Positions 58,285 through 64,000 of a stretch of 64,000 nucleotides of DNA are shown one piece after another. Source of the stretch: Liolophura sinensis (Eukaryota > Mollusca > Polyplacophora > Chitonida > Chitonidae); assembly GCF_032854445.1 (NCBI RefSeq), contig NC_088300.1, positions 8,620,001 through 8,684,000 on the forward strand, in the 5' to 3' direction. The notes beneath the pieces are model-generated. The model saw only the letters and a list, made by a program, of their open reading frames with translations, was not told the origin of the DNA and did no database searches. The number at the start of each line of letters is the position of its first letter. Within the stretch, counting starts at the first letter, position 1. The position numbers and the translations under genes are program-made.

Positions 58285-60125
58285 CGCGATCAGATACAAG
58301 CAAACCACACATGCATCGGCACAGAACCAACGACACCCTCAGAACAAACTACAGATACATCCTCACAGAACTAACTACGCCACTGGAACAAACCACAGAT
58401 ACATCCTCACTGAACTAACTACGCCATTGGAACCAACTACAGATACACCCTCACAGAAGTAACTACGCCATTGGAACAAACTACAGATACATCCTCACAC
58501 GACCAGCAACACCATCAGAATAAACTACAGATACATCCTCACAGAACTAACTAAGCCATTGGAACCAACTACAGATACACCCTCACAGAACTAACTACGC
58601 CATTGGAACAAACTACAGATACATCCTCACAGAACTAACTACGCCATTGGAACAAACTACAGATACATCCTCACAGAACTAACTACGCCATTGGAACAAC
58701 CTACAGATACATCCTCACAGAACTAACTACGCCATTGGAACCAACTACAGATACATCCTTACAGAACTAACTACGCCATTAGAACAAACTACAGATACAT
58801 CCTCACAGAACTAACTACGCCATTGGAACAAACCACAGATACATCCTCACACGACCAGCAACACCATCAGAATAAACTACAGATACATCCTCACAGAACT
58901 AACTACGCCATTAGAACAAACTACAGATACACTTCCACAGAACTAACTACACCATCAGAACAAACTACAGATACATCCTCACAGAACTAACTACGCCATT
59001 GGAACAACCTACAGATACATCCTCACAGAACTAACTACGCCATTGGAACAAACTACAGATACATCCTCACAGAACTCACTACGCCATTGGAACAAACTAC
59101 AGATACATCCTCACATAACCAACAGGACCATCAGAATAAACTACAGATACATCCTTACAGAACTAACTATGTCATTAGAACAAACTACAGATACATCCTC
59201 ACAGAACTAACTACGCCATTAGAACAAACTACAGATACACTTCCACAGAACTAACTACACCATCAGAACAAACTACAGATACATCCTCACAGAACTAACT
59301 ACGCCATTGGAACAAACTACAGATACATCCTCACAGAACTCACTACGCCATTGGAACAAACTACAGATACATCCTCACATAACCAACAGGACCATCAGAA
59401 TAAACTACAGATACATCCTTACAGAACTAACTATGTCATTAGAACAAACTACAGATACATCCTCACAGCACTAACTACGCCATTAGAACAAACTACAGAT
59501 ACACTTCCACAGAACTAACTACACCATCAGAACAAACTACAGATACATCCTCACAGAACTAATTACACCATCAGAAAAAACTACAGATACATCCTCACAG
59601 AACTAACTACACCAATGGAACAAACTACAGATACATCCTCACAGCACTAACTACGCCATCAAAACAAAGTACAGATACATCCTTACAGAACTAACTACGC
59701 CATTGGAATAAACTACAGATACATCCTCACAGAACTAACTACGCCATTAGAACAAACTACAGATACCTCCTCACATAACTAGCAACACCATCAGAACAAA
59801 TTACAGAGACATCCTCACAGAACTAACTAGGCCATTAGAACAAACAACAGATACATCCTCACAGAACTAACTACGCCATTGGAACACACTACAGATACAT
59901 CCTCACAGAACTAACTACGTCATTATAACAAACTACAAATACCTCCTCACATAACTAGCAACACCATCAGAACAAATTACAGAGACATCCTCACAGAACT
60001 AACTAGGCCATTAGAACAAACTACAGAGACATCCTCACAGAACTAACTACGCCATTAGAACAAACAACAGATACATCCTCGCAGAACTAACTACGGCATT
60101 AGAACAAACTTGATATACATCAGCC
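58285..60125. repeat. 44-bp satellite array, about 41 units, with higher-order repeats
   Basis: Units CTACAGATACATCCTCACAG, then AACTAACTACGCCATTGGAA and CAAA. A variant monomer with ACTTCCACAG recurs near 58930, 59237 and 59500, that is about 7 and 6 monomers apart, showing higher-order copying. The longest array in the window. Confidence 0.95.
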
Positions 60126-60292
60126 CATTGGAATCATCTATGATGTGGACAGATAATCAAGCGGGTTTAAAGTGCCTTTGTAAGTGATATAATACGGCTG
60201 AATTTTTAAGGGTGATGTAGGAGATTAACCCCAATCCAGTCCAATGTCGTGTAGGAGAAATACTTTTGAGAGCTAGTTAATGTACATCCTAA

Positions 60293-60413
60293 GATTTATT
60301 TATTTATTTAATGGGTGTTTTACGCCGTACTCAAGAATACTTCACTTTTACGATGGGAGCCAGCATTATGATGGAAGGAATCTTGGCAGAGTCCACGACC
60401 ATCCACAGGTACA
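60293..60413 (-). mobile_element. SINE family A, reverse, 3' half
   Basis: TTTATTTATTTATTTAATGG, GTTTTACGCCGTACTCAAGA, GAGCCAGCATTATGATGGAA and CCACGACCATCCACAGGTA. Confidence 0.72.
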
Positions 60414-61104
60414 CACTAAGACATCAGTGTAATAAAATAATAAATACATATGAACAAGTTGCAGTTATTATCTGTACTTAAATTTCCTATCAATTAGAAT
60501 AGTGGTTTGGTAGAAATTTCGAACATAAGATCTCAGGGAATGGGTCGAATCCAGGAGATGTGAACACAAGCTATATCACATCTTTAATACGTTTGGGCCA
60601 CCGTATAAGTGATAATTTTTTTCAGTAAGCAACAATGATCAAATCTTTATTGTGATAAGAGATTTCCAGGACCAACTTTTTTTCATCGTAATGTCCCTTA
60701 CCAATTAGCAGGCCAATAAAGCCGAAAGCGCATCGACTCACATCGATCTTAGCTAGTCCATAAACTGAACTGCAATTCCTTTTCATCTCATTCAGAACTA
60801 CATTTCTTTCAATGTTCCTGAAGTAACATATTGATTTTCTCTTCTGTGCGACAACAGCCGGAAATGGAATCGACATCAGAATATTTTACTGGATGTACAA
60901 CGACTCGGTGAAGACATATACAGGGTGACATAAAACTCTGGATGTCAAGTGAAGTACAATTTATTAATCACACTTCAGCATTAAGAATCCAATTACCCAG
61001 TGTGTATATTGCTAGTAAATCATTTACAGTAAAACTGACTAAAACCGTAATTATTCCGAGCAGCTGGCAAACGATGCATGCAACACTAAAAACGGATACA
61101 GAGG

Positions 61105-62860
61105 AATGTGCGGCGTGTGTCGAGGCCAGTCCTGTTACTTTCCCATGCTTACGTGTGTCGAGGCCAGTCCTGTTACTTTCCCATGTTTACGTGTGTCGAG
61201 GCCAGTCCTGTTACTTTCCCATGCTTACGTGTGTCGAGGCCACCCCTGTTGCTTTCCCTTGCATACGTGTTTAGGCCAGTCTTTTTACTTTCCCATGCCT
61301 ACTTGTTTCGAGGCCAGTCCTGTTACTTTCCCATACCTACGTTTTCGAGGCCAGTCCTGTTACTTTCTCATGCATACGTGTTTAGGTCAGTCTTTTTACT
61401 TTCCCATGCCTACGTGTTTCGAGGCTAGTCCTGTTACTTTCCCAGGTTTAAGTGTGTCGAGGCCAGTCCTGTTACTTTCCCATGCTTACGTGTGTCGAGG
61501 CCACCCCTGTTGCTTTCCCTTGCATACGTGTTTAGGCCAGTCTTTTTACTTTCCCATGCCTACTTGTTTCGAGGCCAGTCCTGTTACTTTCCCATACCTA
61601 CGTTTTCGAGGCCAGTCCTGTTACTTTCTCATGCATACGTGTTTAGGTCAGTCTTTTTACTTTCCCATGCCTACGTGTTTCGAGGCTACTCCTGTTACTT
61701 TCCCAGGTTTAAGTGTGTCGAGGCCAGTCCTGTTACTTTCTCATGTTTAAATGCGTCGAGGTTACTGTCCCATGCTTACGTGTGTGGAGGCCAGTCATGT
61801 TATGTGTCGAAGTTAGTTCTATTATGTGTCTTGAAGCTACTTCTGTTAGTATCCCGTAGTTATGTGTCTTGAAGCTAATTCTATTAATAACCTGTAGTTA
61901 TGTATATCGAAGCTATTTCTGTTAATATCCCGTAGATATGTGTCTCGAAGCTAGTTCTGTTACTTTCCCTGGTTATGTGTCTCGAAGATAGTTCTGTTTA
62001 TGACTTGTAGTGATGTATCTCGAAGCTATTTCTGTTAATATATCCTAGTTATGCGTCTCAAAGTTAGCTCTATTAATATCCCGTAATTGTCTGTCTCGAA
62101 ACTATTTCTAATAATATCCCGTAGTTATGTGTCTTGAAGCTAGTTCTGTTAATATCTCGTAGTTATGTATCTCAAAGCTATTTCTGTTAATATCCCGTAG
62201 ATATGTATCTCGAAACTAGTTCTGGTAATATCCTGAAGTTATGTGCCTGAAAGCTTGTTATGTTAATATTCCAAGGTTGTGTGTGTCGGAGTTAGTTCTG
62301 CTAATATCCCGTAGTTATGTGTTTTGAAGCTAGTTCTGTTAATGTCCCGTAAGTATGTGTCTCAAAGTTAGTTCTGTTCTGCTAGTTCTGTTAATATCCC
62401 TTCGTTATGTGTCCCGAAGCTATTTCTGATAAAATCCCGCAGATATGTTAATATCCCGTAGTTATGTGCCTCCAAAAAAGTTCTGCTAATATCCCGTAGT
62501 TATGTGCCTCCAAAATAGTTCTGCTAATATCCCATGGTTATGTGCCTCCAAAATAGTTCTGCTAATATCCCGTAGTTATGTATCTCGAAGCTAGTTCTGT
62601 TAATATCCCGTAGTTATGTGTCTCGAAGCCAGTTGCGCTAGTTCTATAAATTCCCAAGTAGTTATGTGTCTCGAAACTATTTCTGACAATACCTCGTTTT
62701 GTATTTTGAAGCTAGTTCTGTTGATATCCTGTAATTATGTGTCTTGAAGCTATTTCTGATATTATCCCGTAGTTATGCATCTCGAAGCTAATCTTGACAA
62801 TATCTTGTAGGTATGTGTCTCGTAGCTGCATGTAGTTTTGTTAATATCACAAATTTTCTC
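61105..62860. repeat. 38-bp satellite array, two diverged subfamilies, about 45 units
   Basis: Subfamily 1 (61105-61780): GTGTGTCGAGGCCAGTCCTG, then TTACTTTCCCATGCTTAC. Subfamily 2 (61800-62860): TGTGTCTCGAAGCTAGTTCT, then GTTAATATCCCGTAGTTA. Both have the same period and line up unit for unit. In subfamily 1, blocks of about six monomers recur near 61246 and 61500. The 214-codon open frame at 61106-61750 is repeat-encoded. Confidence 0.93.
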
Positions 62861-63289
62861 GCATCAAATTGGCTTGACCATGATATAGGAGCAGCCATCG
62901 TGTGTGTGGGTTTTCGCTAATCGACCGGTGGTCTCTGAAGTATGTAACAAGTAAATCAAATGGACTGAGTAGACAAAATCAAAACAGGAAGTCACCGACA
63001 GTCCGGGACATTGAAACTGGGACAATGCCATTTGCCAAACATGAGAAGCCAACATGATCATCTACATGTAGCTCTCTTATGTACAAATTGTGAAAGGCTT
63101 TATTACTCGACAATGCGGATATATAGTGTTATTCTTTAATACTGCTGTTTTTATTGTCTTTCTTGTAATAAAAGAAAACGATTGCTCTCATAAAACCGCA
63201 TTATGGCTGCTCTGAGTATTTAGCTGAGAGCTGAATTAATTCCCACTATTGCACTGCGCATGTAACCATTACTGACGAAAATAGCCCGA

Positions 63290-63420
63290 AGTGCAAACTG
63301 CTTATTTATTAGAGACCAAAATAGTCTGAGTTTTGTCCTTGCTTATTAAAAACGTAACAAGAGACCAAAATAGTCTGTGTTTTTTCTTGCTTATTAAGAA
63401 TGTAACAAGAGACCAGTGTG
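63290..63420. repeat. 49-bp tandem repeat, 2-3 units
   Basis: AGAGACCAAAATAGTCTG starts copies at 63311 and 63360, each followed by a TTTGCTTATTAA-like block; a third partial copy begins near 63409. Confidence 0.8.
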
Positions 63421-63839
63421 ATCCCATGCAGTGCTGTGTGATACCTGACACGCCCCAAGGCCAAGGGACAAACTGCAGTGCAAATACATTAGGCCTATGT
63501 TTTCAACACGGCCATCTGATCAAATATTTCCTTTCCCTTTTTTCTTAGAATTTCTTTCAGGATAAAATATTTTATTTGAATCTTGGATTATAGTCTTCCA
63601 GACCACTTAACTCGAGAGACGGCTTCACATCTCATGATTACGTAGATAACTACTTCTAATTCTTTACTTGCTTGGGGTTTGAAAATCTTCTTGGTTAACA
63701 AGCTGAACATAGAGGTAGAAACACAGCCTGGTACCACAGCGCATGGTCATGTATCCCTATAACATCTACTCGTACCTTAGTTGACACTATTTCCATGTAA
63801 CATGACTGGTATATTGGTGGATGGCAGATGAACTGGCAG

Positions 63840-64000
63840 ATGTATCTTGGTTGTCACGGTATCTCTATAAAGTCTAGTACCTTGGTTGTCAAGGTATCTC
63901 CTTAACTTCTAGTCGCACCTTGGTTGTCACCGTGTACCTATAACATCTAGTCGTATCTTGATTGTCACGGTGTCCCTATAACATCTAGTCGTATCTTGAT
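63840..64000. repeat. 38-bp tandem repeat cut by the window end
   Basis: Units CTTGATTGTCACGGTGTCCC, then TATAACATCTAGTCGTAT. About four units are visible and the array runs off the right edge. Confidence 0.85.

Noticed and set aside
58285-60125. CRISPR-like array
   Set aside because: Head-to-tail monomers without unique spacers in an animal genome; a satellite explains it.
61106-61750. 214-codon open frame rich in CYFPM repeats
   Set aside because: Reads through the 38-bp satellite, with parallel open frames in the other two phases. Low complexity, no domain.

Overview
This window is animal nuclear DNA, most likely from a mollusc or another lophotrochozoan. Genes are split by GT-AG introns. 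Dispersed tRNA-derived SINEs with (AAAT)n tails, a PIF/Harbinger DNA transposon remnant, small inverted-repeat elements and minisatellites fill the introns and spacers. CBM4/9-plus-GH10 xylanase genes are known from molluscs, which fits, but the phylum is an inference and I cannot name a species.

Layout. (1) 571-31676 holds two head-to-tail GH10 endo-beta-1,4-xylanase-like genes. GH10-A (571-13912) has 12 coding exons and encodes 562 aa with signal peptide, CBM4/9-like module, GH10 barrel and C-terminal extension. GH10-B (15537-31676) has the same 12-exon structure, with exons 2-12 the same length as in A, but a C-to-A difference in exon 12 creates an in-frame TAA that removes the last 33 residues. 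(2) 31677-35578 is repeat-rich spacer. (3) 35691-46145 is aftiphilin (AFTPH), a clathrin/AP-1 trafficking adaptor of 8 coding exons and 920 aa, with a 15-nt microexon and a recent 43-codon in-frame duplication. (4) 46146-52200 is spacer with minisatellites. (5) 52367-53974 is an unrecognised single-exon gene of 535 aa with a TATA box. (6) 53975-64000 is almost entirely spacer and satellite DNA, including a 44-bp array of about 41 units and a 38-bp array of about 45 units.

The two GH10 genes would encode secreted plant-polysaccharide-degrading enzymes. The carbohydrate-binding module would hold the substrate and the GH10 barrel would cut beta-1,4-xylan, a typical digestive function. Aftiphilin and the unknown gene have no evident functional link to them.

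The most unusual pattern is that several intronic minisatellites appear to be seeded by splice junctions. In GH10-A the exon 2 acceptor plus the first coding bases, the exon 4 end plus its donor, and the acceptor tract of exon 9 all match the neighbouring tandem array. The exon 4 donor is also amplified in GH10-B, and the end of the last AFTPH exon is duplicated. These arrays present rows of decoy splice sites to the spliceosome. I know of no named description of this arrangement and treat it as the main lead of the window.
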